A stretch of DNA of 24,186 bases, taken from positions 1-24,186 of the forward strand of contig JACCXR010000257.1 in the NCBI GenBank assembly GCA_013696915.1. The letters run 5' to 3'. This document shows positions 13,690 through 22,304 of this stretch, piece after piece (position 1 is the first letter of the stretch; every line of letters starts with the position of its first letter). This DNA comes from Euzebyaceae bacterium. Its GTDB lineage: Bacteria > Actinomycetota > Nitriliruptoria > Euzebyales > Egibacteraceae. Both the position numbers and the translations under genes were made by a program. A model generated the notes under the pieces. The model had not been told where the DNA came from. It saw nothing but the letters and a program-made list of their open reading frames with translations, and did not search any database.

Positions 13690-14634
13690 ATGAGCTCCAA
13701 GGTCGTCGCCTTCGTCGCTCCCCTCGGGACCGAAGAGGCGGTGGTGGCCGCGCCGATGCTGGCGGCGGCACGCGCAGCCGCCGCGGCCGCGGGGCGGCAG
13801 CACGGCGTCAGCGTCGGGGTGGTGGCCTTCGACGACGGCCGGGATCCCGTCCGGGCCGCGTCGATCGTCGGCCGGCTCGGCTGCGACCCCTGCGTCGTCG
13901 GGGTGATCGGACCGAAGAACAGCGGCAGCGCCCGGGCCGCGGCGCCGCGCGCCCGGGCGGCCGGTCTCCCGATGGTCCTGCCAGCGGCCACCGCGGACGA
14001 CCTATGCGCCCTCGGCGACGGGTCGGTCTTCCGGCTCTGCGCGCGCGACCGGGACACGGCGGCCGCCTGTGCCGAGCTCTGCGTCCGGCTTGGCGTCGGC
14101 CGGCTGGCGGTCAGAGCGGACGAGACGGACTACGGACGCGGCCTCGCGCGCGCGGTGAGGGCGGCCGCGCGGGCGGCCCGCGTTGAGGTCACGAGCGCCA
14201 TCCACGATGCGGACGCCCTGTTCCACGCGATGGGCGAGGTCGAGCAGGCGGCCGCGATCCGCGACGCGCGCGAGGGCGGCTTCACCGGCGTGCTCCTCGG
14301 AGCGGAGGGCGGGCCCGGCGCCCCGCTCGCCGGCATGGCCGGACCCGCCGGAGAGGGCGCCTGGCAGCTGTACCCCGGAGCCGCGGTGCCGGATGCCGCC
14401 GACGTCTACGGACCCGAGAGCGCCGACGCGGCGACCGCGCTGGTCGCCGCGCTCGCGCTGGCGGGCGACCGGGCCGGCATGTCCGAGGCGCTGCGGGCAG
14501 CCAGCTTCCGCGGCCGTTCGGGGACCGTCGCCTTCACGCCCGGCGGGGAGCGGAGCGGCGCGGCGGTTTCGGTCTGGCGCCTGCTCGACGGCCGCTGCGT
14601 GCCCGCGGAGGCGGAGAGCCGTCTCCCGGCCTGA
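13690..14634 (+). CDS. periplasmic-binding-protein-like ligand-binding protein without signal peptide
   Basis: About 314 aa with the type 1 periplasmic-binding (Leu/Ile/Val-binding) fold: VVGVIGPKNSGSARAAAP, GLPMVLPAATADDL, FRLCARDRDTAAACAEL and a YGRGLARAVR segment. Such proteins normally carry a lipoprotein signal, but this one starts MSSKVVAFVAP with no signal peptide or lipobox, and at about 314 residues is shorter than the usual ~380. No ABC permease or ATPase is nearby. A cytoplasmic ligand sensor, as AmiC is in Pseudomonas, is a reasonable guess. ATG 13690 is preferred because AGGTGG lies five bases ahead; ATG 13657 has no good ribosome-binding site but would still add no signal sequence. 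Confidence 0.75.
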   Translation: MSSKVVAFVAPLGTEEAVVAAPMLAAARAAAAAAGRQHGVSVGVVAFDDGRDPVRAASIVGRLGCDPCVVGVIGPKNSGSARAAAPRARAAGLPMVLPAATADDLCALGDGSVFRLCARDRDTAAACAELCVRLGVGRLAVRADETDYGRGLARAVRAAARAARVEVTSAIHDADALFHAMGEVEQAAAIRDAREGGFTGVLLGAEGGPGAPLAGMAGPAGEGAWQLYPGAAVPDAADVYGPESADAATALVAALALAGDRAGMSEALRAASFRGRSGTVAFTPGGERSGAAVSVWRLLDGRCVPAEAESRLPA

Positions 14635-14636
14635 AC

Positions 14637-14651
14637 CGCCGGGGCCCGGCG
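14637..14651. terminator. possible bidirectional terminator hairpin
   Basis: CGCCGG (14637-14642) pairs perfectly with CCGGCG (14646-14651) across a 3-base loop, in the 44-base gap between two convergent genes. There is no T-run, as is often the case in high-GC actinobacteria. The tight loop and GC richness keep this tentative. Confidence 0.35.
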
Positions 14652-14678
14652 ACGCCGAAGGAAACCGTCGAGCTCCCG

Positions 14679-16304
14679 TCAGACGGCGTCGATGCGGTCG
14701 AGGTCGTCGCGCAGGCCGAGATACTCCCAGCGCAGCAGCGCGATCGGGAGGTTCCCGTTGCGCCACAGGTAGTCGTGGAACGCCCGCAGGTGGAACGACG
14801 CGCCCTGCACGCGCAACGCGTCGGTCGCGAAGCGGAGGATCTGCAGCTTGCCGATCTGGTACGTCAGCCCCTGACCCGGGGTCGCCGCGAACATCGCGGC
14901 CTCCTCCTCGGCGGTGGCGCGGTCCATGGGGACGGCCTTCTCGAGGCAGCGCCCCGCGGTGTCGAGGTCGAACTCGCCGATCGCCACCTTCACGTCGACC
15001 TCGACGCGCAGCGCGCGGAGCCGCATGAAGTTGTAGATCACCTCGCGGGTTCTCGGCTGGTCGTCGAACAGGCCGGCCTGGAGCAGCAGCTCCTCGTTGT
15101 AGAACGCGATGCCCTCGTTGGGGCCGGAGTCGTAGTAGTGCCGGCGCAGCGGGTTGTCGTGCCCGTAGGCGATGGCGAGTTGCTGGTAGTGCGCGCCCTC
15201 GTGGACGATCCCCGCCCGGGGGTCGCGGGCGTTGGCGAGGTAGAAGTACGGCAGGTCGGGGCGCGGCTCGGGGACGTAGCTGACGCCGTCGGCGTCGAGC
15301 CGGTCCGGCGCCGTGAGGTCGTCGGTGACGCCCAGCCAGGACAGCGGCGCGAGGTAGGCGGGCAGCGGGAGGTTGCGGTAGTGGCCCAGCGATTCCGGCT
15401 GGGTGAGGATGCCCTCGCGGTCGTAGAAGGTGCGGACCGCTTCCTCGTCGGCGCGTTCGCGGGCGATCTGTGCCGCCGCGTCCGCCGGCAGGGGCGGCGC
15501 GGGCAGGTCGCGGTTGCGGTTGCGCTCGATGGCCTCGAAGACGACGGCGCGGTCCCACTCCTGGCGGGCCATCGCCAGGAGCTCCTCCGGTGTGTACGGG
15601 CAGAGGGCGACCTCGCGGAGGAAGAAGGCGAAGTGCTCCCGGCCGACGGCGGTGTCCGCGACGGCGCCGCCGATGCGGCTCGCGACCCAGTCGCGGTAGG
15701 CCTCCAGCGCCGCGACCGCCTCCACGGCGGCGTCGGTGAGCGCCGCGTGGACCTGCGGCGCAAGCTCGCCGACCAGGGCGGCGACCGACTCGCGGACCTG
15801 GCTGCCGACCTCCGCGAGGTTGCGTGCCGCGACCGTGGCGAACGGCGCCGCGAGATCACGGCCGAGGTTCGCGCGTGCGTGCTCGAGCGTCCGGGGGATC
15901 GACCGCATCCGCCGGACCAGCTGGGCCTGCCGTGACGGCGCGAACGGCGGCGGCTCCAGCAGCAGGTCGAAGACGATGCCGAGGGTCTGGTCGACGTAGA
16001 AGCCGGGGTCCCGCTCCCAGTTGCGCACGCGGTCGAGCTCCCATGCCACCCTGGCGAGCGCGGAGCCGATCAGCCGGTGGTCGACCTGCACCCCGACGGG
16101 CTGGTCGTCGACCTCCAGGCCGCGCCAGCGCGCGTCGAGTGCCGCGAGCCGTTCCCGGTACCCGCTCACCGCGGTGGGCGACCAGTCGGGCACCCACTCC
16201 GGTGGTCGGTCCAGGCGCGGGATGTCGTCGGCCGTGCGCGGCATCTGCGCCCGGCGCCACGTCCAGAAGTCGCGGCCGAGGTCGGCGACGGCGGCGGCTG
16301 TCAC
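14679..16304 (-). CDS. DUF885-family zinc metallopeptidase-like protein
   Basis: A 541-aa DUF885 protein with the zinc-peptidase motif HEGAH (His368 and His372) and a likely third ligand/catalytic region NEGIAFYNEELLLQ (Glu397). The rest is mostly helical, as in this M32/M3-like family. Members are probably peptidases or amide hydrolases; no substrate is shown here. No signal peptide is evident. GTG 16304 overlaps the amidohydrolase stop as GTGA, so the two are co-translated, and it is the last gene of the E1-E2-E3 operon. Its presence suggests hydrolysis of an amide- or peptide-bound precursor, which is inference. Confidence 0.85.
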   Translation of the reverse strand: MTAAAVADLGRDFWTWRRAQMPRTADDIPRLDRPPEWVPDWSPTAVSGYRERLAALDARWRGLEVDDQPVGVQVDHRLIGSALARVAWELDRVRNWERDPGFYVDQTLGIVFDLLLEPPPFAPSRQAQLVRRMRSIPRTLEHARANLGRDLAAPFATVAARNLAEVGSQVRESVAALVGELAPQVHAALTDAAVEAVAALEAYRDWVASRIGGAVADTAVGREHFAFFLREVALCPYTPEELLAMARQEWDRAVVFEAIERNRNRDLPAPPLPADAAAQIARERADEEAVRTFYDREGILTQPESLGHYRNLPLPAYLAPLSWLGVTDDLTAPDRLDADGVSYVPEPRPDLPYFYLANARDPRAGIVHEGAHYQQLAIAYGHDNPLRRHYYDSGPNEGIAFYNEELLLQAGLFDDQPRTREVIYNFMRLRALRVEVDVKVAIGEFDLDTAGRCLEKAVPMDRATAEEEAAMFAATPGQGLTYQIGKLQILRFATDALRVQGASFHLRAFHDYLWRNGNLPIALLRWEYLGLRDDLDRIDAV

Positions 16305-17518
16305 GGCCCCGCTCGCGTGCTCGCCGGCGCGCCGCCGTCCATCGCCAGCAGTCGGCCGTGCGCCACCACGTGGCGGGGTCTGGACAGCACGGCGGGATCG
16401 GCGAGCGGGTCTCCCTCGAGGAAGATCAGGTCTGCGGCGCTGCCGGGGAGGGGCGTGCTCGCCTCGCCGCAGCCGTTCAGCGCCCGACCGCCGGCGGTCG
16501 CGGCGTGCAGGACCGCGAGGCGCTCCATGCCCGCGCCCTCGAGGATCGCCAGCTCGGCGTGCAGCCGCGGGCCGATGGGGTTGAGGTCCGCGCCGGTCGC
16601 GACGCGCACGCCCGCCTCGATGCACGCGCGCAACGCGTCGGCGTGGGCCGCGGCGGACGCCTTCGCGCGGTTCATCGCGTGGGGCGGCCAGCCGTCGCGC
16701 TCCATGAGGGCGACGTCGTGGGTCACCGACAGCGTGGGCACGAGCCAGGTCCCGGCGGCCGTGAGGGCCTTCGCGGCGCGCTCATCCAGCGCGTAGCCGT
16801 GCTCGACCGACCGGCCGCCGAGCTCGGCGAAGCGGATGGCCGCGTCCGCGCCGCCGCAGTGCGCGGCGACCGGGATCCCGCGCTGGTTCGCCACCTCCAT
16901 GACGGTGCGGAGCTCGGCGTCGGTGAACTGCACGCCGTCGACCGTCTCGTGCTCGCTGTAGAGGCCGCCCGTGAGCATGATCTTGATCCACTGGGCGCCG
17001 CGCTCGACCTGCCCGCGCACGGCCCGCGCGAGCGCGGCCGGACCGTCGACCACGATCTCGTTGTCCAGCCGCGTGTAGGTCCGCGGCCACGCGGTGCCGT
17101 GCCCGCCGGTGGTGCGGATGCCGCGGCCGGCGCCGAGGACCCGAGGGCCTGGCGGCGCGCCGGCGGCGAACGCCGCGCCCCACGCCAGATCGATCTCGTC
17201 GGGCTCGTCGACCGCCCGGATACCGGTGACCCCCATGCCGGCGGCCTGGAGCAGGTTGTTGCCGGCGCGGATCGTCCGCGCCGGCGCGCCCTCGGTGTAG
17301 CCGGTGCCGGCCGGGTCGTACATCAGACCGCCGGGATGGGTGTGGCAGTCCCACAGACCGAACAGCCCGGTCAGTCCGGAGACGTCGATCTCCGGCGCGT
17401 TGCCCACGTCCGCGACCTCGACGACCACGCCGTCCCGCACGCCGAGATCCCGGCGGCTCGACTCGCCGGTGGCGGTGTCAAGCAGCGCGGCGCCCCGCAG
17501 GCGGAGCGGCGCCGTCAC
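16301..17518 (-). CDS. metal-dependent amidohydrolase (imidazolonepropionase/prolidase-like)
   Basis: A 405-aa amidohydrolase-superfamily enzyme with the complete metal site: HxH at His59/His61 (WDCHTHPGG), a lysine in WIKIMLTGG that should be carbamylated, the His in AAHCGG, the His in VEHGYAL and the Asp in ATGADLNP. It hydrolyses a C-N bond of an amide or cyclic amide; the subtype is the imidazolonepropionase/Xaa-Pro-dipeptidase-like group. GTG 17518 overlaps the dihydrolipoamide dehydrogenase stop as GTGA. No signal peptide is seen. Being wedged between an E3 gene and a DUF885 peptidase suggests it releases a substrate for the 2-oxoacid branch, but no direct evidence shows this. Confidence 0.87.
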   Translation of the reverse strand: MTAPLRLRGAALLDTATGESSRRDLGVRDGVVVEVADVGNAPEIDVSGLTGLFGLWDCHTHPGGLMYDPAGTGYTEGAPARTIRAGNNLLQAAGMGVTGIRAVDEPDEIDLAWGAAFAAGAPPGPRVLGAGRGIRTTGGHGTAWPRTYTRLDNEIVVDGPAALARAVRGQVERGAQWIKIMLTGGLYSEHETVDGVQFTDAELRTVMEVANQRGIPVAAHCGGADAAIRFAELGGRSVEHGYALDERAAKALTAAGTWLVPTLSVTHDVALMERDGWPPHAMNRAKASAAAHADALRACIEAGVRVATGADLNPIGPRLHAELAILEGAGMERLAVLHAATAGGRALNGCGEASTPLPGSAADLIFLEGDPLADPAVLSRPRHVVAHGRLLAMDGGAPASTRAGP

Positions 17519-18885
17519 GGTCGCCGCGCGGCGCGCGCCGCGTCGCCCAGGATCTCGACCAGCGTCGGGTGGGGGTGGACCGTCGCCGCGAGGTCCTCGA
17601 CCCGGGTCGCGGTCTCCACCGCGAGCGTCGCCTCCCCGATGAGGTCGGACGCGCTGGGGCCGGCGAGATGCACGCCCAGGACGACGTCGGAGGAGGCGTC
17701 GTAGACGAGCTTCGCGAGGCCGCGCGGCTCGCCGAGCGTCGCGGCGCGGCCCGAGGCGGCGAAGCGGGCCTTCGCCGTGCCGACGTCGCAGCCCGCCGCC
17801 CGTGCGTCGTCCTCGGTCATCCCGACGGCGGCGAGCTCGGGGTCGGTGAACGCGATCAGTGGCACGACCTGGTCGAAGCCCGAGGGCAGCCCGGCGATCG
17901 CCTCGGCGGCGACGCGGCCTTCGGCGGCCGCCTTGTGCGCGAGCGCCGGCCCCGCCGTGACGTCGCCGATCGCGTACAGGTGCGCGACGCCGGTGCGGCG
18001 CTGGCCGTCGACCTCCAGGTGCCCGGTGCCGGTCGCCGAAAGGCCCGCCTCCTCCAGCTGGAGGTCGTCGGTATTGGGCCGGCGGCCGACCGCGACGAGC
18101 ACCCTGTCGGCCGGCACGGTGGTCGTCTCCCCGGCGGCCTCGACCACGAGGCCGTCGTCGGTCAGCTCCCCGATGCGGGCGCCGGTGTGCACCGTGACCC
18201 CGAGGCGCTCCAGGCTGCGCCGGACCTCCCGGACGAGGTCGCCGTCGAACCCGGCCAGCACCCGGTCGAGTGCCTCGACGACGGTCACCCGCGCCCCGAG
18301 CTTCGCGTAGGCCATGCCGAGCTCCATGCCGATGTAGCCGCCGCCGACCACCGCCAGGGTCGACGGCACCTCACCGAGCGCGAGCGCACCGGTCGAGTCG
18401 ACGACGCGCACGCCGTCCGCGGGCAGTCCCGGCAGGGCCGCCGGGCGCGAGCCGGTCGCGATGATCGCATGGCCGAACCGGAAGTGGGCCACCTGCTCGC
18501 CGCTCTCCACGGCGACGCGGTGCGGGTCGAGGAACCGGGCGACGCCCTCGACGACCTCGACGCCGCGCAGGAGCTGGCCGACGCCGCCGACCAGCCGGTC
18601 GACGATGCCCTGCTTCCAGCGCTGCGTGGCGGCGAAGTCCAGCGTGGCGCTCGCCTTGATCCCGCTGTCGCCGAGGCCCTCGATGCGCGCGAGGTCGTGG
18701 GCGACCGTGATCAGCGCCTTGCTGGGGATGCAGCCGACGTTCAGGCAGACGCCGCCGAGGCGGTCCGCCTCGACGAGGACGACCTCCTTGCCGAGCTCAG
18801 CGGCCCGCGCGGCGGCCGTGTAGCCGCCGGGGCCGCCGCCGATGACGAGCACCTCGACGGGACGGGCGACCTCTCCGACGACCAT
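17515..18885 (-). CDS. lpdA: dihydrolipoamide dehydrogenase (E3)
   Basis: A 456-aa flavoprotein disulfide reductase. The N-terminal FAD loop GGGPGGYTAA (16-25) is followed by the redox disulfide GGVCLNVGCIPSK (Cys47, Cys52). The NAD loop is VVGGGYIGMELG, the second FAD motif is YAIGDVT, and the C-terminal HPHPTLVE supplies the catalytic His-Glu pair. It reoxidises dihydrolipoyl-E2 with NAD+. It starts three bases after the E2 stop, completing an E1alpha-E1beta-E2-E3 set in one operon. Confidence 0.95.
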   Translation of the reverse strand: MVVGEVARPVEVLVIGGGPGGYTAAARAAELGKEVVLVEADRLGGVCLNVGCIPSKALITVAHDLARIEGLGDSGIKASATLDFAATQRWKQGIVDRLVGGVGQLLRGVEVVEGVARFLDPHRVAVESGEQVAHFRFGHAIIATGSRPAALPGLPADGVRVVDSTGALALGEVPSTLAVVGGGYIGMELGMAYAKLGARVTVVEALDRVLAGFDGDLVREVRRSLERLGVTVHTGARIGELTDDGLVVEAAGETTTVPADRVLVAVGRRPNTDDLQLEEAGLSATGTGHLEVDGQRRTGVAHLYAIGDVTAGPALAHKAAAEGRVAAEAIAGLPSGFDQVVPLIAFTDPELAAVGMTEDDARAAGCDVGTAKARFAASGRAATLGEPRGLAKLVYDASSDVVLGVHLAGPSASDLIGEATLAVETATRVEDLAATVHPHPTLVEILGDAARAARRP

Positions 18886-18888
18886 CGC

Positions 18889-20163
18889 TCAACCCCCCTC
18901 GACGAGCAGCTGCACCGGATCCTCCAGGAGCTCCCGCACGGTCAGGCAGAAGCCGATCGACAGGTCCCCGTCGACGATCCGGTGGTCCGAGGCGAAGGAC
19001 ATCGGCAGGATCGCCCTGGCGACGACCTGCCCGTCGCGGACGACCGCCTGGTCCCGGGCGCGCCCGAAGCCGAGGATGCCGGCCTCCGGCGGCTTGATGA
19101 TCGAAGTCCCGAAGTGGCCGCCGAGCGGGCCGTGGTTCGTGATCGTGAACGTGCCGCCCCGGAGGTCGGCGAGGTCGACGGAGCGGTCCCGGGCCGCCGC
19201 GCTGAGGGCCGCCACCTCGCGCGCGATCGCGAACAGGCTCTTGCGGTCGGCGTCTCGCACGACGGGGACGATCAGGCCGTCGTCGGTGCTGACCGCGACC
19301 CCGATGTTGCGGCGGTGCCTGATCACGATCTCCTGGGCGGCCTCGTCGAACGCGGTGTTCACCATCGGATGCCGCACGAGCGCGACCGCGGCCGCCTTCA
19401 CGAGGAAGGGCGTCAGCGTCAGGGGAATGCCCGCCTGCTCGGCGCGGGCCTTGAGGCGCGCGCGCAGCGTCAGCAGCTCGACCGCGTCGACGTCGTGGAA
19501 TCCGACCGTGTGCGGGATGCTGCGCCAGGCCTGCGTCATCGTCTCGGTCGTGCGGCGGCGCAGGCCCCGCAGCGGGACGCGCTCGTCGTCGCGGTTGGCT
19601 GCGGGCGTCGTCGGCGCGGGGGCCGGCGCCACGCCCGACCGGCGTGCTGCGGCGGCCGATGAGGCGCCCGGTGAGGGGCCGCTCGCCGCCGCCTCGACGT
19701 CGGCGTCGACGATGCGGCCGCCCGGGCCCGTCCCCGAGAGGGTCGCGAGATCGACTGCCAGCTCGCGGGCGCGCCGCCTGGTCGCGGGCGTGGCCATCGG
19801 ACGGCGGTGGGACACCGCGCCGTTCCCGCCGCCGTGGGGCGCCTCGGTCGCCGGAGTGGTCGGGGCCGCCGGGTCGGCCTGGGCGGCAGTCGCGGTGCCG
19901 CCCTCCGTCGAGACGGCCCCGTCCGCCCCGTCGTCGATGACGATGAAGAGCTCGTCGACCCGGACGACCGCACCCTCGTCGGCACCGAGCCGGGTCACGA
20001 TGCCGCTGGCGGGGGCCGGCATCTCGACGACGGCCTTGTCCGTCTCGACCTCCGCGACGGTCTGGTCCTCCACGACCCGGTCGCCCACCGCGACGTGCCA
20101 GCGGACGATCTCGGCCTCGGCGATGCCCTCGCCGATGTCGGGCAGGTGGAACTCGACGGCCAC
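18889..20163 (-). CDS. 2-oxoacid dehydrogenase dihydrolipoyl acyltransferase (E2)
   Basis: A 424-aa E2 with one lipoyl domain (residues 1-80; lipoylated Lys43 in ETDKAVVEM), an Ala/Pro-rich linker, a peripheral-subunit-binding domain (about 122-155, ATPATRRRARELAVDL and GRIVDADV) and the acyltransferase core ending in DHRIVDGD, where His394 and Asp398 are catalytic. GTG 20163 has AGGAG five bases ahead and follows the E1beta stop by 11 bases. It transfers the acyl group from E1 to CoA. Single-lipoyl architecture fits a branched-chain 2-oxoacid dehydrogenase; the substrate is not proven. Confidence 0.94.
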   Translation of the reverse strand: MAVEFHLPDIGEGIAEAEIVRWHVAVGDRVVEDQTVAEVETDKAVVEMPAPASGIVTRLGADEGAVVRVDELFIVIDDGADGAVSTEGGTATAAQADPAAPTTPATEAPHGGGNGAVSHRRPMATPATRRRARELAVDLATLSGTGPGGRIVDADVEAAASGPSPGASSAAAARRSGVAPAPAPTTPAANRDDERVPLRGLRRRTTETMTQAWRSIPHTVGFHDVDAVELLTLRARLKARAEQAGIPLTLTPFLVKAAAVALVRHPMVNTAFDEAAQEIVIRHRRNIGVAVSTDDGLIVPVVRDADRKSLFAIAREVAALSAAARDRSVDLADLRGGTFTITNHGPLGGHFGTSIIKPPEAGILGFGRARDQAVVRDGQVVARAILPMSFASDHRIVDGDLSIGFCLTVRELLEDPVQLLVEGG

Positions 20164-20174
20164 AGCGGCTCCTG

Positions 20175-21152
20175 CTAGAAGTTGACGGCCGCCCTGATCG
20201 CGGCGAGGACCCGGTGCGCGTCGGGGATGTAGTAGTCCTCGAGCTGCGGCATCGGGATCGGCGTGTCGTAGCCGGACACCCGTGAGATCGGTGCCTCGAG
20301 GTGGACGAACGCCTCTTCCGCGATCGTCGCGACGACCTCCGCGGCGAAGCCGGCCGTGAGCGGGGCCTCCTGCACGACCACGGCCCGCCCCGTCCTCGCG
20401 ACCGACTCGGCGAGGCCGTCGACGTCGAGCGGCATCAGCGTGCGGAGGTCGAGCACCTCGACGGAGATCCCCTCGGCCTCCGCGGCTGCGGCCGCCTCCT
20501 CCGCGATGCCGACCATGCCGCTCCACGCGACGACGGTCACGTCGTCGCCGGCGCGGGCCACGCGGACCTTGCCGAACTCCACGAGGTACTCGCCGTCGGG
20601 CACCTCGTCGCGGACGAGCCGGTAGCCCTTCAGCGGTTCGAGGTAGAAGACGGGGTCGGGATCGCGGATGGCCGTCGCGAGCAGCCCCTTGGCGTCCGCG
20701 GCGCTGCCGGGCGCCACGACCTTGAGCCCGGGCGAGTGCACGAGCATGGACTCGAAGGCGTCGGAGTGGAGCTCGGGTGCGCGGACGCCGCCCCCGTACG
20801 GCGCCCGGATGGTCACCGGGGTCGTGAAGCGGGCGTTCGTGCGGTAGCGGAAGCGGGCGAGCTGGAAGCCGATCTGGTGCCACGCCTGGTGCGCGAACCC
20901 CAGGAACTGGAGCTCGGGGACGGGCACGAGCCCGGCGGTGGCGAGGCCGATCGACGCGCCGATGATGGCGGCCTCGGAGACGGGGGTGTCGACGACCCGT
21001 TCGGACCCGAAGCGCTCCTGCAGCTTGTCGGTCGCGCGGAACACGCCGCCGGACTTGCCGACGTCCTCGCCGAGGACGATGACCCGCTCGTCGCGGGCCA
21101 TCTCGGCCTCGAGGGTCGAGCGGATGGCCTCGACCATGGACAGGACGGCCAT
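20175..21152 (-). CDS. 2-oxoacid dehydrogenase E1 component, beta subunit
   Basis: A 325-aa transketolase-like beta subunit. Visible are GEDVGKSGGVFRAT near the N-terminus, DTPVSEAAIIGASIGLA, the thiamine-pyrimidine region and the C-terminal VQEAPLTAGFAAEV segment. It forms the alpha2beta2 E1 heterotetramer with the product of the preceding gene. ATG 21152 overlaps the alpha-subunit stop (TGATG), so equal synthesis by coupled translation is expected. Confidence 0.94.
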   Translation of the reverse strand: MAVLSMVEAIRSTLEAEMARDERVIVLGEDVGKSGGVFRATDKLQERFGSERVVDTPVSEAAIIGASIGLATAGLVPVPELQFLGFAHQAWHQIGFQLARFRYRTNARFTTPVTIRAPYGGGVRAPELHSDAFESMLVHSPGLKVVAPGSAADAKGLLATAIRDPDPVFYLEPLKGYRLVRDEVPDGEYLVEFGKVRVARAGDDVTVVAWSGMVGIAEEAAAAAEAEGISVEVLDLRTLMPLDVDGLAESVARTGRAVVVQEAPLTAGFAAEVVATIAEEAFVHLEAPISRVSGYDTPIPMPQLEDYYIPDAHRVLAAIRAAVNF

Positions 21153-22198
21153 CAGCGGCTCTCCCGGTCGGCCACGAACGCCGCCCGCTGCCGCAGGAGG
21201 CGCACCGGTTCGTCGGCGTAGACGTTGTCGAACAGCGTCACGGGGTCGGGACGGGGGGTGGAGTCGAACTCGGCGACCGCGCGCTCGATCTGCTCGTCGC
21301 ACCAGCGGTCCGCCTGCGCGTGGGCGTCGTCGTCCCACCGGCCGGTGGCGGTCATCCACGTGCGGAAGCGGGTGATCGGGTCGCGAGCCTTCTCCTGCTC
21401 GACCTGGTCCGCGGGCACGTACCGCGTCGGATCGTCGGCGGTCGTGTGCGCGCCCAGCCGCGTCGTGACGGCCTCGATCAGGGTCGGGCCGTCCCCGCCG
21501 AGGCCGCGCCGGCGGGCCTCGGACGTCGATGCATACATCGCGAGCACGTCGTTGCCGTCGACCCGGACGCCCGGCATGCCGTAGCCGGCGCCGCGGGCGG
21601 CGACCGAGGGCGAGCCGGACTGCAGGTGCCACGGCACGGAGATCGCCCAGCCGTTGTTCTGGCAGCAGAAGATCACGGGCGCCTTGCGCACACCCGCCAG
21701 GTTGCAGGCTTCGTGGAAGTCGCCCTCGGAGCTCGCGCCGTCGCCGAAGTAGGCGAGCACGACGCCGGGCCTGCCCTGCAATCGCAGGCCCCACGCCAGG
21801 CCGACCGCCTGCGGGAGGTGCGCGCCCAGCGCGACCTGCTGCGGGTAGAGCGTGCCGTCCTTCGGCAGTTCCGAGCCCTGCGGGTGGCCCATCCGCTGGA
21901 GGAGGTAGGTGGACAGCGGCAGACCGTGGTGCAGCATCGCGAGCTGCTCGCGGTACTGCGGCACGACCCAGTCGCTCTCCCGGTCGAGCGCGAACACGCT
22001 GCCGACCGAGGCGGCCTCCTGCCCGGACAGGGGCGCGTAGGTCCCCAGCTTGCCGCGGCGCTGCAGCGAGATGGCCTTCTGGTCGATCCGTCGGCCGAGC
22101 AGCATGAGCCTGAGCATCTCGACGAGCGTCGCGTCGTCGATCGCCGGCGGCTCGCCGACGAGTTGACCGCCCTCGTCGAGGATCTGGAACAGTTCCAT
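21152..22198 (-). CDS. 2-oxoacid dehydrogenase E1 component, alpha subunit (branched-chain type)
   Basis: A 348-aa thiamine-diphosphate subunit with the GDG...NN cofactor motif (GDGASSEGD at 152-160 to NN at 181-182) and the phosphorylation-loop region TRLGAHTTADDPTRY, which resembles branched-chain 2-oxoacid dehydrogenase alpha subunits (RxGxHxTxDD). It decarboxylates the 2-oxoacid and passes the acyl unit to E2. It leads the six-gene operon that ends at 14679. ATG 22198 has only a weak GGGG-type ribosome-binding site. The operator at 22244-22260 lies 45 bases upstream. A pyruvate-dehydrogenase role is less likely but not excluded. Confidence 0.92.
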   Translation of the reverse strand: MELFQILDEGGQLVGEPPAIDDATLVEMLRLMLLGRRIDQKAISLQRRGKLGTYAPLSGQEAASVGSVFALDRESDWVVPQYREQLAMLHHGLPLSTYLLQRMGHPQGSELPKDGTLYPQQVALGAHLPQAVGLAWGLRLQGRPGVVLAYFGDGASSEGDFHEACNLAGVRKAPVIFCCQNNGWAISVPWHLQSGSPSVAARGAGYGMPGVRVDGNDVLAMYASTSEARRRGLGGDGPTLIEAVTTRLGAHTTADDPTRYVPADQVEQEKARDPITRFRTWMTATGRWDDDAHAQADRWCDEQIERAVAEFDSTPRPDPVTLFDNVYADEPVRLLRQRAAFVADRESR

Positions 22199-22243
22199 GT
22201 CGGCGCCCCGATCGACCGCAGCTTGCCGGAGGCGCAGCCTAGA

Positions 22244-22260
22244 CTAACGAGCGTCCGTTC
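22244..22260. promoter_or_regulatory. 17-bp palindromic operator, site 4 (E1alpha / LLM oxidoreductase divergent gap)
   Basis: The plus strand reads CTAACGAGCGTCCGTTC, matching the other three sites in CTAACGA, CG and CGTT. It is 45 bases before the E1alpha ATG and 44 before the oxidoreductase ATG, almost exactly central. Confidence 0.75.
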
Positions 22261-22304
22261 GGCAAAGCGCCCCCGGCGGTGTCGGGAAGAAGGGTAGGGC
22301 ACGC

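Noticed and set aside
17569..19662. Long plus-strand frame (about 700 codons) opposite the E3 and E2 genes
   Set aside because: Composition is low-complexity and it mirrors codon-position bias of the real minus-strand genes.
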